Origin: Anaerolineales bacterium
Lineage (GTDB): Bacteria; Chloroflexota; Anaerolineae; Anaerolineales; JABWBV01
Assembly: GCA_020634875.1 (NCBI GenBank)
Contig: JACKAX010000016.1
Coordinates: 4,438 to 68,437 of the forward strand
DNA length: 64,000 nt
Direction of reading: 5' to 3'
A model generated the notes under the pieces. It was not told the DNA's origin and did not search any database. It saw only the letters and a list, made by a program, of their open reading frames with translations. Position numbers and translations under genes: made by a program. How positions within the stretch are numbered: the stretch's first letter is position 1; every line of letters starts with the position of its first letter. Of this stretch, positions 24,985 to 34,484 are shown in pieces.

Positions 24985-25501
24985 TTTGACCATCCTTTTT
25001 AAGAAGCTTTTCTAAGGCTTTGATAGCTTGAAATTGTGTATCATCGAATTGTTCAAGAGTAATACCAAGAATTTTGCCTGTAGCCTGCTCGGACAAACCA
25101 TTAAAAAAGCGGGCAACGACAAATTGATAGCTTTTTTCATTCAATGACTTTAAGACACGCATTAATTTTTCTTGTTCATCACTCAAATATAGGTCGGGAG
25201 CCTCGATTTTTTTCTCAATTGCCGTCGTTTGAAACCGACGAACTTCCTGGCTAGCAAATTTTAGGATCCAAGCCAGGAAATACTCACGTTTGGGGTATTT
25301 ACGAAGGTGCTCGAATGCTTTGATGAAAATTTTCTCGGTTAATTCCTCTGTGTCACGTTTTTGCCCAATTCGGTAATAAACATAATTATAAACAAGGTTT
25401 AAATAACGATTGTAAAGAACATCTACCGCTTGGGTACTCCCGTCCAAAGCCTGCGATATCAAAAGGCTTTCAGCATCAGGTTTTGGCGCGTTATTGTTCA
25501 T
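24977..25501 (-). CDS. RNA polymerase sigma-70 family (ECF-like) sigma factor
   Basis: This 174-residue protein has region 2 in the first half (VDVLYNRYLNLVYNYVYYRI, KAFEHLRKYP, WILKFASQEVRRF) and region 4 near the end (VARFFNGLSEQATGKILGITLEQFDDTQFQAIKAL). The ATG at 25501 is chosen over a GTG at 25519; neither has a good ribosome binding site. It overlaps the DUF5667 membrane partner gene by 8 nt, the standard arrangement for an ECF sigma and its anti-sigma. Its region 2 is somewhat divergent. The regulon is unknown. Confidence 0.88.
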   Translation of the reverse strand: MNNNAPKPDAESLLISQALDGSTQAVDVLYNRYLNLVYNYVYYRIGQKRDTEELTEKIFIKAFEHLRKYPKREYFLAWILKFASQEVRRFQTTAIEKKIEAPDLYLSDEQEKLMRVLKSLNEKSYQFVVARFFNGLSEQATGKILGITLEQFDDTQFQAIKALEKLLKKDGQNG

Positions 25502-25717
25502 GCAGAAATCAGAGTACACGTGTGGTAAAAGGCTATTTAGTACCTTCTTGATTAATTTTCTCTTAAAGTATACATCTATGCCATAGGATAATCTTCCCGA
25601 AAAGGGAATATTCGCTTCAATTTTCTAAAATAATTACATTTTTCAATGATACTGTCTTGTAATTATCAAACAAGTAAAATCTTATTCACCTTACTTTTGA
25701 GATTATTTCCCTGTTCA

Positions 25718-26509
25718 ATGCGCCTTTTTTTTGAACTCACCCACCGCGCCCTCCAACGCCAGTTAACCTACCGTGCCGCGGTCATGGCAGGCTTGATCAC
25801 CAACTTCTTCTTCGGCTTTCTGCGGATGGCGATACTTGTCGCGCTCTACGGACAACAAACCGAAATCGCGGGAGTGGATGTGCGCGGCGCAACCACGTAC
25901 ATGGCGCTCACCCAGGCCGTGATTGGCTACCTCAGTTTATTTAGCTGGTACGATCTGATGCGCTCCATCCACACCGGCGAAATCGCCGCGGACCTGCTCA
26001 AACCGCTCAACCTGTTCACCTTTTGGCTGGCGCAGGATTTAGGACGGGCCATTGTGCAGTTCATCTTCCGCGGGGTACTGATCATGGGGATGTACGCACT
26101 CTTTCTCGACCTGGCTTATCCCACCACGTTGGAGCAATGGCTCGCCCTACCCATCGCGCTGATCCTGAGTTGGCTCGTGAGTTTCGCGTGGCGCTTTCTC
26201 ATCAACCTCGCCGCCTTTTGGACGCCAAACGCCACCGGAATTGGACGGTTTGCCTTTATCCTGTCGTGGTTCTTCTCCGGCTTTTTGATGCCTTTGCGCT
26301 ACTACCCGACCTGGGTCCTGCAACTAAGCCAGTGGACGCCTTTCCCTTCGATGTTGAACACCGTACTCGATTTATACATCGGCGTTTTGCACGGGCCAGA
26401 ACTCTGGTGGGCACTGGGGCAACAAGTCTTATGGATTATCCTGCTTGTCGGGGTCGCGCAGATCATCTTACAAGCAGGCGTCAAACGGCTGGTGATTTTA
26501 GGGGGGTAG
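25718..26509 (+). CDS. ABC-2 family transporter permease, orphan
   Basis: This 263-residue permease with about six helices begins MRLFFELTHRALQRQLTYRAAV. The segment YLSLFSWYDLMRSIHTGEIAADLLKPL is typical of ABC-2 permeases that work as heterodimers with a second permease and an ATPase. No ATPase or second permease is adjacent, so partners must be elsewhere or lost. The ATG at 25718 is chosen by similarity; the longer frame to 25646 adds an unlikely N-terminus. There is no ribosome binding site. The next gene lies beyond a riboswitch and is unrelated. Confidence 0.82.
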   Translation: MRLFFELTHRALQRQLTYRAAVMAGLITNFFFGFLRMAILVALYGQQTEIAGVDVRGATTYMALTQAVIGYLSLFSWYDLMRSIHTGEIAADLLKPLNLFTFWLAQDLGRAIVQFIFRGVLIMGMYALFLDLAYPTTLEQWLALPIALILSWLVSFAWRFLINLAAFWTPNATGIGRFAFILSWFFSGFLMPLRYYPTWVLQLSQWTPFPSMLNTVLDLYIGVLHGPELWWALGQQVLWIILLVGVAQIILQAGVKRLVILGG

Positions 26510-26625
26510 GCTTCCCTCAATAGGTGGGGGGGACTTTTGTACCTGCTAAGACGAGCATCCATTCGGAAGTCCACCCCACCTGAACTATATATACTAAATC
26601 TCAGCAAATTTTTAAGACAAATATC

Positions 26626-26654
26626 TTGTAAATTACCCGCCCGTTTGTTATACT
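26626..26654 (+). promoter_or_regulatory. Promoter of the riboswitch-controlled ATPase gene
   Basis: TTGTAA (26626-26631), a 17-bp spacer and TATACT (26649-26654). The start site would be at about 26661, immediately before the conserved GGGGAGTAG of the riboswitch. Confidence 0.75.
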
Positions 26655-26659
26655 GCGGG

Positions 26660-26781
26660 AGACTGGGGAGTAGCCTCTGGATTTGTGGCCTGTCCACAGC
26701 CAGCCCGTTTGTCGTCAGTACGGAAAGTCCGAAAACTTTCCCGGCAAGCGGATTGTGAAATTTCACAACAGGCGAGACCAA
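26660..26781 (+). ncRNA. yybP-ykoY manganese riboswitch aptamer
   Basis: The leader carries the two hallmark blocks of the yybP-ykoY class, GGGGAGTAGCC at 26665-26675 and GGCGAGACC at 26771-26779. Between them are several stems and the conserved GTCGTCAGTAC segment at about 26712-26722. Known members bind Mn2+ between two internal loops and turn on genes for manganese export and related transport. The gene downstream is a cation P-type ATPase, a typical target. The 3' block also forms the left arm of a terminator hairpin, which suggests control of transcription termination. Confidence 0.92.
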
Positions 26782-26817
26782 CACCATTTCACGATGGCTG
26801 TGGTCTCGCTTTTTTTT
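26772..26817 (+). terminator. Riboswitch expression-platform terminator
   Basis: GCGAGACCA (26772-26780) pairs with TGGTCTCGC (26801-26809), followed by eight T residues. The left arm is the conserved 3' strand of the aptamer, so metal-bound aptamer and terminator should exclude each other. Mn2+ would then allow read-through into the ATPase gene. Confidence 0.85.
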
Positions 26818-26847
26818 ATGCCACAGCCGCAAAGGAGCATTTCTCGC

Positions 26848-29601
26848 ATGGCCCAGTGGCACACCCTTTCCCCCTCGGAAACCCTCACCCAACTGAATAC
26901 CGAACCCGTGCGCGGCCTGTCCGCTGACGAGGCTCGCGCCCGGCTCACCCAGCACGGCCCCAACGAACTCGTAGAAACCGCGCGGCGCAATCCCCTCCGC
27001 ATTTTGTGGGAACAGCTCACCGCGACAATGGTGCTGATCCTGCTCGCGGCGAGTGGCGTGTCGTTCGCCCTGCAAAAATGGCAGGAGGCCATCGCCATCC
27101 TCGCCATCGTGATCCTGTTCGCGCTCCTCGGCTTTTTTCAGGAATACCGCGCCGAACAAGCGATGGCAGCGCTCAAAAAGCTCGCCGTCCCCAACGTCCG
27201 CGTCCGCCGAGGCGGACAAACGCTGGAAATCTCCGCCCGCGAACTGGTTCCCGGTGACATCATCCTGCTCGAAGCGGGCAACCTGCTCTCGGCGGACGTG
27301 CGCCTGCTCGAAGCGGCGAACCTGAAAATCCAGGAAGCCGCCCTCACCGGCGAATCCGAATCTGTCGAAAAACACACCGACCGGCTCTCCCGCCCCGATG
27401 CGCCCCTCGGCGACCGGCGCAACATGGCCTACATGGGCACGGTCGTCACTTACGGGCGCGGCACCGCCGTCGTCACTGCGACGGGAATGAAGACAGAGTT
27501 GGGGAATATCGCCACCCTTCTACAAGCGGTGGAAGACGAACAAACGCCCCTACAACGCAAACTTGACCAAGTCGGCAAAACCCTGGCCGTCGCGGGGGTG
27601 CTGATCGCGATCGTGATCGCGGCCCTGGATTTGTTCAGGCCCAACCCCGCCCCGCTCGGGGAGGTGCTGCTGACCGCAGTCAGTGTCGCGGTCGCCATCG
27701 TGCCGGAAGGGTTGCCTGCGGTGGTCACGATTACCCTGGCGATTGGGGCACAACGGATGCTCCGGCGCAACGCGTTGATCCGCAAACTGCCCGCGGTGGA
27801 AACGCTCGGTTCGGTCACGGTCATCTGCTCGGACAAAACGGGCACGCTGACCGAGAACAAGATGACGGTCACGTTGCTGGATGTGGCCGGGGGCCGCGTG
27901 GATTTGACCGAGCAGGTGGCCGCCCGCCATCCAGTGATCCTGGAAAACGCGGGGGCTGAACTCCCTGCCGAACATGCGAACCCGCTCCGGCTCCTACTCA
28001 CGGGCGGAGCGCTGTGCAACGATGCACTCCTGCAACCGTCCGACGATGGCAAATCACTGACGACAGTTGGCGACCCGACAGAGGGCGCACTGCTGATTGC
28101 CGCGGCGAAGTTTGGGATGCGGAAGGCTGATCTGGATGCGGCGATGCCCCGGTTGGCAGAGTTGCCGTTTGATTCGGAGCGGAAGCGGATGACGACGGTG
28201 CATGAAGGGGGAAAGGGGAAGGAGGACTTGGGAATGCTTAATGATGGAATGCCGTATGTTTCGATTACGAAGGGGTCGGTGGATGGGCTGTTGGATATTT
28301 CGGAGCAGGTGTGGAATCGGGATCATGTGGAGGCGTTGACGGGGGAATGGCGCAGGCGGATTGAGGAGGCGAATACGCGCTTGGCGGCGAAGGGGATGCG
28401 GGTGTTGGGGGTGGCGCTCCGTCCGGTGGCGATAGCTGAACCCCGCGAGGATGGGTTAATTTTTGTGGGATTGTTCGGGATGATGGATCCGCCCCGCGCG
28501 GAGGTGGCGGACGCGGTCCGGGTGGCGAAATCGGCGGGGATTCGCCCAATCATGATTACCGGGGATCATCCGTTGACGGCGGCACACATTGCAAAGGAGT
28601 TGGGGATTGGGGACGCTCTTCGACTACGCAAAGCCTCCGCTCAGAGTGCCCCCAATCCCGAACGTGTGCTGACGGGAATCGATCTCAACAAGATGTCCGA
28701 CGCGGAGTTGGAAAACGTGGTGGAGGAGGTTTCAGTGTTTGCCCGCGTGTCGCCGGAACACAAGTTAAAGATTGTGGCGGCGCTGCAAAATCGGGGGGAG
28801 ATTGTGGCGATGACGGGGGATGGGGTAAACGATGCGCCTGCGTTGAAGCGGGCGAACATTGGGGTGGCGATGGGGATTACGGGGACGGACGTGTCGAAGG
28901 AGGCGGCGGAGATGGTGCTACGGGATGATAATTTTGCGACAATTGTGGCGGCGGTGGAAGAGGGGCGGGTGATTTACGATAATATTCGTAAGTTTGTGAA
29001 GTTTTCGATTGCCGGGAACATCGGGAAGGTGTTGGTGATGCTGATTTCGCCGTTGCTGGGGATGCCGATCCCGTTGCTGCCGTTGCAATTGTTGTGGCTA
29101 AACCTGTTGACAGACGGGCTGCTCGGCATTGGGCTGGGCGTAGAACCCGCCGAAAAGGATACGATGAGCCGCAAGCCGTTTACGCCGGGCGAAAGTGTGT
29201 TCAGCCGGGGGCTGGGGGCGCATATTCTGCGGACAGGGTTGGTGCTGGGGTTGATTTCGCTGGCGATGGGGTTTTGGCACTGGTATACCGGGCACGAGGA
29301 TTGGCAAACGATGATTTTTACGACCCTGGCGTTTTCGCAGATGTGGCAGGCGTTGGGCGTGCGCTCGAACCGGGAGTCGTTGTTCAAGCAAGGCGTGTGG
29401 TCGAATAAGCCGTTGTTTGGGCTGGTGGTGTTGACTTTTGGGTTGCAGATGATGGCGTTGTACCTGCCGGGGTTGCAAGCATTTTTGAAGACAACAACGA
29501 TGACGGCAGGCGATTTATTGCTGTGTTTTGGTGTGAGTAGTTTAGTGCTGGTGGCGACGGAGGTGGAGAAGGTGTTTGTGAGAAGGGTTACAAGAGTATA
29601 A
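26848..29601 (+). CDS. Cation-transporting P-type ATPase (type II), probable Mn2+/Ca2+ exporter
   Basis: This is a 917-residue P2-type ATPase. An N-terminal cation-ATPase domain ([13 protein letters not shown]) is followed by the actuator motif [10 protein letters not shown], the M4 ion site [10 protein letters not shown], and the phosphorylation motif [11 protein letters not shown] (Asp at about 329). MITGDHPLT and the hinge [12 protein letters not shown] (about 656) follow. M6 contains [13 protein letters not shown], with Asn and Asp where calcium pumps coordinate the ion. Ten helices are expected. AAAGGAG at 26831-26837 sets the ATG at 26848; longer frames run through the riboswitch. Control by a manganese riboswitch argues that Mn2+ export is its main task. 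Confidence 0.93.
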   Translation: MAQWHTLSPSETLTQLNTEPVRGLSADEARARLTQHGPNELVETARRNPLRILWEQLTATMVLILLAASGVSFALQKWQEAIAILAIVILFALLGFFQEYRAEQAMAALKKLAVPNVRVRRGGQTLEISARELVPGDIILLEAGNLLSADVRLLEAANLKIQEAALTGESESVEKHTDRLSRPDAPLGDRRNMAYMGTVVTYGRGTAVVTATGMKTELGNIATLLQAVEDEQTPLQRKLDQVGKTLAVAGVLIAIVIAALDLFRPNPAPLGEVLLTAVSVAVAIVPEGLPAVVTITLAIGAQRMLRRNALIRKLPAVETLGSVTVICSDKTGTLTENKMTVTLLDVAGGRVDLTEQVAARHPVILENAGAELPAEHANPLRLLLTGGALCNDALLQPSDDGKSLTTVGDPTEGALLIAAAKFGMRKADLDAAMPRLAELPFDSERKRMTTVHEGGKGKEDLGMLNDGMPYVSITKGSVDGLLDISEQVWNRDHVEALTGEWRRRIEEANTRLAAKGMRVLGVALRPVAIAEPREDGLIFVGLFGMMDPPRAEVADAVRVAKSAGIRPIMITGDHPLTAAHIAKELGIGDALRLRKASAQSAPNPERVLTGIDLNKMSDAELENVVEEVSVFARVSPEHKLKIVAALQNRGEIVAMTGDGVNDAPALKRANIGVAMGITGTDVSKEAAEMVLRDDNFATIVAAVEEGRVIYDNIRKFVKFSIAGNIGKVLVMLISPLLGMPIPLLPLQLLWLNLLTDGLLGIGLGVEPAEKDTMSRKPFTPGESVFSRGLGAHILRTGLVLGLISLAMGFWHWYTGHEDWQTMIFTTLAFSQMWQALGVRSNRESLFKQGVWSNKPLFGLVVLTFGLQMMALYLPGLQAFLKTTTMTAGDLLLCFGVSSLVLVATEVEKVFVRRVTRV

Positions 29602-29602
29602 T
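29575..29602 (+). promoter_or_regulatory. Possible internal promoter giving a leaderless CDF-methyltransferase transcript
   Basis: TTTGTG (29575-29580), a 16-bp spacer and TATAAT (29597-29602) overlap the end and stop codon of the ATPase gene. The -10 box is 8 nt before the ATG at 29611. The -35 is weak, so confidence rests on the consensus -10 and on its repeated geometry in this window. Confidence 0.45.
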
Positions 29603-29610
29603 TGCGGTCT

Positions 29611-31164
29611 ATGAACCGCTCATCTCTCACCCGTTACGCATGGCTTTCTGTTGGGGCCGCAGTGTTGACCATTGGGTTGAAACTCGCCGCCTATCTCATC
29701 ACCGACTCTGTCGGGTTGCTTTCCGATGCCCTTGAATCGCTCGTCAATCTTGTCGGAGGGGTGATGGCCCTGGCGATGTTGACCATCGCCGCCCGCCCGG
29801 CGGATGAGGAACACGCTTACGGACATACAAAGGCGGAGTATTTTTCCAGCGGGGTGGAGGGAACGCTGATTCTCGTGGCCGCGCTGAGTATCGCATACAC
29901 CGCTATCCAACGGTTGCTTGCGCCAAAACCGTTGGAGGAGGTGGGAATCGGGTTGGCGGTTTCTGTCGCGGCGTCGCTGGTGAATTTGGGTGTAGCGCTG
30001 ACGCTTCTCCGGGCTGGGAAGAAGCATGATTCCATCACGCTCCAAGCTAACGCACAGCATTTGATGACCGACGTGTGGACGTCGGTGGGGGTAGTTGTCG
30101 GCGTGGGCGCGGTGGTGTTGACCGGGTGGGAACGGCTCGATCCGATTGTAGCAATTGTGGTCGCAGCGAACATTGTCCGGTCAGGGTTTCATATCGTCAA
30201 AACTTCTGTGTTAGGGTTGATGGATACGGCGATTCCCGCGGAAGAGTTAAAAAAGGTGCAGGAAATTTTAGGCAGGTTCAACGAGGGTGGCGTGCAGTTT
30301 CACGCGTTACGCACCCGCCAATCGGGTGCGCGGCGGTTCGTATCCATGCACGTGCTAGTGCCTGGAGATTGGACTGTCAACCATGGACATGAATTGTTAG
30401 AAAGCATCGAGTCCGCGCTACGGCATGAATTGCCCAATACGACGGTATTTACACATTTGGAGTCGTTGAATGACCCGACCTCGTGGGAGGATATAGATTT
30501 GGATCGGGGGACAATCATTAATGATGGAAAAGAACTGACGCCACCAAATTCCTCGACAAATACTCCTCCCACCAAAGACCTCCTCACCCGCATGACCGAA
30601 CGCTACGCGACCGGCCAAATCCCCTGGCAACACGAACTGCCCCCGCCCGAAGTCATCACCCTCGCCGAAACTCTGCCCCCCGGACGGTTTCTCGATCTGG
30701 GCAGTGGCCTGGGCCGCGCGTGCCTTTATATGGCAAAACACGGCTGGACATGCGACGGCGTGGACTTCGTCGCCCAGGCCACCGAAATGTCCCGTGAACG
30801 TGCCGCCGCCGCAGGGCTGGCTGACCGCATTCACTTTCACACCGCTTCCGTTGCCCAACTCGACTTCCTGACCGGCCCATACGATCTCATCCTGGATGTT
30901 GGCTGTCTCCACGCCCAAACGCCGAAAGATGGCATCTCCTACGCCCAACACGTCAAACGTCTGCTTGCCCCTGGGGGACAATACGTTCTATTCGCCCACT
31001 TGACCAACAAAACCGACCCCGACGCCCGCGAGTGGACCACCGAAGAAGAAATCTACCGTCTCTTCCTCCCCGATCTAACCCTCGAAAAGATCGAGCGCGG
31101 CACCACCACCACCGTTGAAAGCACCTGGCATTCGGCCTGGCTTTGGATGCGTGCGAAGATATAA
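29611..31164 (+). CDS. Cation diffusion facilitator fused to a SAM-dependent methyltransferase
   Basis: This 517-residue protein holds two complete domains. Residues 1-300 are a CDF metal antiporter: six helices, [15 protein letters not shown] in helix 2 and [10 protein letters not shown] in helix 5 supplying the HxxxD metal site, and then a cytoplasmic domain (about 200-290). A Pro/Ser/Thr-rich linker (about 305-325) leads to a class I methyltransferase with motif [20 protein letters not shown] and the acidic [14 protein letters not shown] and [14 protein letters not shown] follow. There is no stop or frame change between them. It follows the riboswitch-controlled ATPase, so a metal or metalloid stress role is likely. 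Confidence 0.88.
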   Translation: MNRSSLTRYAWLSVGAAVLTIGLKLAAYLITDSVGLLSDALESLVNLVGGVMALAMLTIAARPADEEHAYGHTKAEYFSSGVEGTLILVAALSIAYTAIQRLLAPKPLEEVGIGLAVSVAASLVNLGVALTLLRAGKKHDSITLQANAQHLMTDVWTSVGVVVGVGAVVLTGWERLDPIVAIVVAANIVRSGFHIVKTSVLGLMDTAIPAEELKKVQEILGRFNEGGVQFHALRTRQSGARRFVSMHVLVPGDWTVNHGHELLESIESALRHELPNTTVFTHLESLNDPTSWEDIDLDRGTIINDGKELTPPNSSTNTPPTKDLLTRMTERYATGQIPWQHELPPPEVITLAETLPPGRFLDLGSGLGRACLYMAKHGWTCDGVDFVAQATEMSRERAAAAGLADRIHFHTASVAQLDFLTGPYDLILDVGCLHAQTPKDGISYAQHVKRLLAPGGQYVLFAHLTNKTDPDAREWTTEEEIYRLFLPDLTLEKIERGTTTTVESTWHSAWLWMRAKI

Positions 31165-31182
31165 ACAAATTTTGCCTTTTCC

Positions 31183-31233
31183 CCGAAAAAAGAAGGGGCG
31201 CACATGGTCATGTGCGCCCCTTCTTTTTTTCGG
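31183..31233. terminator. Bidirectional intrinsic terminator
   Basis: Arms of about 24 bp (CCGAAAAAAGAAGGGGCG and its complement) with one extra T on the right side, centred on CATGGTCATG. It ends the CDF-methyltransferase transcript. Confidence 0.88.
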
Positions 31234-31350
31234 AAATCCTCCCATGTTACCAACCCGTAACATACATAGCGGAACCGTAACGCCCTCGCCAAGCGGTTGA
31301 CACAGCCCCCCTTTACAATCCAAGTATCATTAAATTCAAAAGGAAATCAC

Positions 31351-32841
31351 ATGTCCCGCTATCTTTATCTTTTCCTCGCCCTCCTCGGCCTCTTTCTCAC
31401 CTCTGCCTGCCTCCCCTTCGTTGGCAATATGGATTTGGACATCCAAACCTCCACCCCCGAAAGCCTCCCATCCCCCACCATGGACGCAAGCACCCCGCTT
31501 CCCGAACCCACCCCCCTCCCTGCTTCCGCGGGCACCGTCACCGGACGCGTGTGCTACCCTGGCGAATTCATCCCCGCCATGACTGCCTACTTCCAGCAAA
31601 CCCCCAGCGGTTTACTCACTGAACTCCCCATCGCCGAAGGCCAACTTACCTACACCCTCGAACTCGCCCCCGGCATCTACCGCGCCTTCACCTGGAGCGA
31701 AAAATACCAGATCGCCAGCGCCTACACTGGCTACGCGGCGTGCGGGTACGGCAATACCTGCCCCGACCACACCCTCCTCTCGTTTGAAGTTCTCGCCGGA
31801 CAAACCCTCACCGACATAGACCTTTGCGACGGCCCCTACCCCGCCGACCAACTCCCGCTTCCCCGTCCCGTTTCCGAAAACGACCCCGCCCTCAATGGCC
31901 TCACCTACAGCCTCCCCGAAGGCCCCCTCTACCGCATAGACGCCTACGGTTACTCAAAACCACTCAACAGCGCACTTGGCGTCGTCATCTCCCCGGACGG
32001 AAATTCCGGCCTGTACCCCTTCAACGGCGATTTATATGTCATGTCCCTCGCGGGCGGCGAACCACTCAACCTGACCAACACCCCCAACATCATCGAAATT
32101 CTCTACCAGTGGCCCTTACAAGATCGCATCTTCTTCACCGCCCTCACCGCCGGACTAGGCGAACGCTCAAGCATGACAGGTGGCCTGTACAGCATCCGCC
32201 CGGATGGCTCCGCCCTCACCGCCCTTGACCCGGACACCAACGTCGGCAACTTCGCCATCTCCCCCGATGGACACTTCGCCGCCTACGGTGGTGGGCAAAC
32301 AGGCTACCTTTACGATTTACAACTCAACCAGCGCGGCGTCTTTGACCCAACCACTTTCGGAATCAACAGTGAAAGCGGGCTATATCTCACCAGTCCGGCA
32401 TGGGCACCCGACTCGCAGAAACTTGCCTGGCTCGTGCAAGGTAACTTCATGGGGCCAGGAGTCTTTGCCGTCGTAGTCTTCGATTTATTCACCAACACTA
32501 CCGAAATCATCCATCCCTATCACATCGTCGGCATGGACGGCCTCCTGCCCCCCGCCAAGTTCAGTCCCGACGGCAACTGGATCGCCTTCACTGCCTTTGA
32601 CGAAGACCCCACCCAATATGGCGTCTGGGTTGCGAGTGTCGGCGACCCCAACCAAAGCACCCAGTTCTTTATGGGTTCATACAGCAACACCCCCTACTGG
32701 AGTCCCGACGGACGCTGGCTCGCCTACCAGCAATATGCGGAGGCGGAGCAAGTCAACAAAGTCTTCGTGTACGACCTCACCCTGAACGTAATCCTTCAGG
32801 CCGTCCAACTCCCGCCCAATGCCAGCATTATTGGGTGGTAG
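31351..32841 (+). CDS. TolB-like beta-propeller lipoprotein
   Basis: This 496-residue secreted lipoprotein has a signal peptide ending LTSAC (lipobox Cys at about 19), then a Thr/Pro-rich linker (about 30-65). A carboxypeptidase-regulatory-like beta domain (GTVTGRVCYPGEFIP) is followed by a six- or seven-bladed propeller. The blades show PD40/WD40-like repeats: ISPDGNSGLY, ISPDGHFAAYG, WAPDSQKLAW, FSPDGNWIAF and WSPDGRWLAY. It probably binds a partner at the cell surface; no catalytic residues are evident. AAAGGA precedes the ATG at 31351, and the longer frame from 31297 is rejected on the lipobox and ribosome binding site. Confidence 0.85.
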   Translation: MSRYLYLFLALLGLFLTSACLPFVGNMDLDIQTSTPESLPSPTMDASTPLPEPTPLPASAGTVTGRVCYPGEFIPAMTAYFQQTPSGLLTELPIAEGQLTYTLELAPGIYRAFTWSEKYQIASAYTGYAACGYGNTCPDHTLLSFEVLAGQTLTDIDLCDGPYPADQLPLPRPVSENDPALNGLTYSLPEGPLYRIDAYGYSKPLNSALGVVISPDGNSGLYPFNGDLYVMSLAGGEPLNLTNTPNIIEILYQWPLQDRIFFTALTAGLGERSSMTGGLYSIRPDGSALTALDPDTNVGNFAISPDGHFAAYGGGQTGYLYDLQLNQRGVFDPTTFGINSESGLYLTSPAWAPDSQKLAWLVQGNFMGPGVFAVVVFDLFTNTTEIIHPYHIVGMDGLLPPAKFSPDGNWIAFTAFDEDPTQYGVWVASVGDPNQSTQFFMGSYSNTPYWSPDGRWLAYQQYAEAEQVNKVFVYDLTLNVILQAVQLPPNASIIGW

Positions 32842-32851
32842 GCATAATCCC

Positions 32852-32898
32852 GAAAAAAGAGTGGCGGAGGATGTACATTCCCCGCCCACCCTTTTTTC
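32852..32898. terminator. Imperfect hairpin with A and T tracts
   Basis: GAAAAAAGAGTGG on the left and CCCACCCTTTTTTC on the right pair with a few mismatches around a central GTAC. It appears to be a degraded member of the window's hairpin family and a probable terminator between two lipoprotein genes. Confidence 0.65.
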
Positions 32899-32918
32899 AT
32901 ATCTCTTCAAAGGTCCCC

Positions 32919-33824
32919 ATGAAAATCTACAAATTCCATCTCCTCATTTCGATGATATTCGCCTTAACCGCCTGTGTGCCCCTGGTTGGCAAAATCAATG
33001 TCGAAATTGAAACCCCCATTCCCCAATCGGAAAATACCCCTACCCTTCCCCCCACCCCTACCGAAACCGAACTTCCCCGCCCCACGGAAACCCCGCGCCC
33101 CACTCAACCCCCCACCAATGTGATCCTCACTCCGGAAGCGGGCGGTTATCCCCCCAACCCCCTCAACTTCGACGCCATTCAGATTACCGAACCCGGCCCT
33201 GGTTCCCGCCTCGCCGCCCCCATCCATATCACCGGCAACGCCGACCCCACCTTTGAACAAACCCTCGTCATCCGCATCGTTCTCGACGATGGCACCGAAC
33301 TCAACCGCGCCACCACCAACATCCTGACCGACGCAGGCAATCGCGGCCCGTTCTCCATTGACATGGACTTTGCTGTATTGGGCGAACGACAAGCCTTCAT
33401 CCAGGTCTTCTCCGTCAGCCCGCGGGATGGTGGCATCACCCACCTGAATTCCGTCCTCGTCACCCTGGCAGATTCCGGCCCGGTGGACATCCGGCAAGCC
33501 ATGATCAGCAATGAACCCATCGTGGTTGCTAATCCCCTGCCTGGCGGTATCGTCAGTGGGGGTGTGGCCCACATCGAAGGGTACGCGGCCCCCAGCTTTG
33601 AAAATCACCTGTTCATCGAAATTGTGGACGTAAACGGCAATGTCGTCGGAAGCGCGCCGGTTATCGTGGACGCGCCAGACTTCGGCGTGCCCGGCCCCTT
33701 CACCATAGATATTCCCTACACCATCACCGAGGCGCAAGCCGGACGCATTGTCATTCATGATCCAAGCGTCGTAATTGAGGGGGATGTGCATTTGGTCAGT
33801 GTCGAGGTGCAATTTGAACCGTAA
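32919..33824 (+). CDS. Lipoprotein with two Gmad2-type immunoglobulin-like domains
   Basis: This 301-residue lipoprotein has a signal peptide ending LTAC (lipobox Cys at about 19) and a Pro/Thr-rich stalk (about 28-70). Two similar Ig-like domains follow, starting at GSRLAAPIHITGNADPTFEQ (about 87) and GGIVSGGVAHIEGYAAPSFEN (about 208, read in two parts). Both match the Gmad2 pattern (P/G-x-V-x-G-x-A-x-x-F-E), often seen in spore or cell-surface proteins. It has no catalytic signature. Its N-terminus resembles that of the upstream lipoprotein (CLPFVGN versus CVPLVGK), hinting at shared origin of the leader. Confidence 0.8.
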   Translation: MKIYKFHLLISMIFALTACVPLVGKINVEIETPIPQSENTPTLPPTPTETELPRPTETPRPTQPPTNVILTPEAGGYPPNPLNFDAIQITEPGPGSRLAAPIHITGNADPTFEQTLVIRIVLDDGTELNRATTNILTDAGNRGPFSIDMDFAVLGERQAFIQVFSVSPRDGGITHLNSVLVTLADSGPVDIRQAMISNEPIVVANPLPGGIVSGGVAHIEGYAAPSFENHLFIEIVDVNGNVVGSAPVIVDAPDFGVPGPFTIDIPYTITEAQAGRIVIHDPSVVIEGDVHLVSVEVQFEP

Positions 33825-33830
33825 TCGGTA

Positions 33831-33879
33831 CACCGAAAGAAAAGGCCGGACTTGTGCAATCCGGCCTTTTCTTTCGGTG
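33831..33879. terminator. Bidirectional intrinsic terminator
   Basis: Perfect 20-bp arms (CACCGAAAGAAAAGGCCGGA and complement) with a 9-nt loop, between the converging Gmad2 lipoprotein and HD-domain genes. Confidence 0.9.
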
Positions 33880-33884
33880 ATTTT

Positions 33885-34463
33885 TCAGCTTTCCATATTC
33901 CCCACTAACCCTAATTCCGGGGCAATACGGCGCATGGCGGTGATAACATTGCCTACATGTTCCCACAACTCCACACCAAATTCCTGCGCAGCGTGCTCGA
34001 TCTCCTCACGATTTGCACCGGCGGCAAAGGCCCGGTCTTTCCACTTTTTCTTGACCGACTTTGCTTCCATATCAAGGATGGAGTGGGAAGGACGCACCAA
34101 GGCAACGGCTGTGACCAAGCCGGTGATTTCGTCACAGGCACACAAAGCTCTTTCCATTTGGGTTTGGCGGGGGAATTGCTCGAGGAGGTGATCGGCGTGG
34201 CTCATCACGGCACGGATGATTTCTTCGGAAACCCCTTTCTCGCGGAGGATGGGCGCACCGTCTTGGGGATGTTGGTCAAGGGTTGGGTGGATTTCCCAGT
34301 CAAAGTCGTGGAGCAAACCGGCTAGGCCCCAGGTATCGATATTTTCAGGGTCATATTTTTCGGCATAAAAGCGCATAGCGGCTTCTACGGCTAGCATGTG
34401 GCGTACTAGACTGATGTTTTTTACATATTCGGTGACAAGGGCGTATGCTTCGTCGCGGGTCAT
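33885..34463 (-). CDS. HD-domain metal-dependent phosphohydrolase-like protein
   Basis: This 192-residue protein contains LVRHMLAVE (first His), GLLHDFDWEI (the HD pair), MSHADHL and a later Asp in ACDEITGL, the usual metal-ligand set of the HD/HDIG superfamily. There is no second domain. Such proteins hydrolyse nucleotides or other phosphoesters; the substrate is unknown. AAGGAG precedes the ATG at 34463. The upstream SanA/ElyC-like gene ends 21 nt away in the same direction. Confidence 0.88.
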   Translation of the reverse strand: MTRDEAYALVTEYVKNISLVRHMLAVEAAMRFYAEKYDPENIDTWGLAGLLHDFDWEIHPTLDQHPQDGAPILREKGVSEEIIRAVMSHADHLLEQFPRQTQMERALCACDEITGLVTAVALVRPSHSILDMEAKSVKKKWKDRAFAAGANREEIEHAAQEFGVELWEHVGNVITAMRRIAPELGLVGNMES

Positions 34464-34484
34464 GAGGTCTCCTTCTGGGGAATC

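Noticed and set aside
26302..27375. A 357-residue open frame on the minus strand
   Set aside because: It runs antisense across the ABC-2 permease end, the riboswitch and the ATPase start. No domain is recognisable, and the plus-strand features explain the sequence.
31297..31319. TTGACA followed by TACAAT before the propeller lipoprotein gene
   Set aside because: The spacing is only 11 bp, too short for a sigma-70 promoter. No alternative -10 lies at the right distance.
32964..33833. A 289-residue open frame on the minus strand
   Set aside because: It is antisense to the Gmad2 lipoprotein. Its Gly/Asp-rich composition is typical of an antisense artefact.
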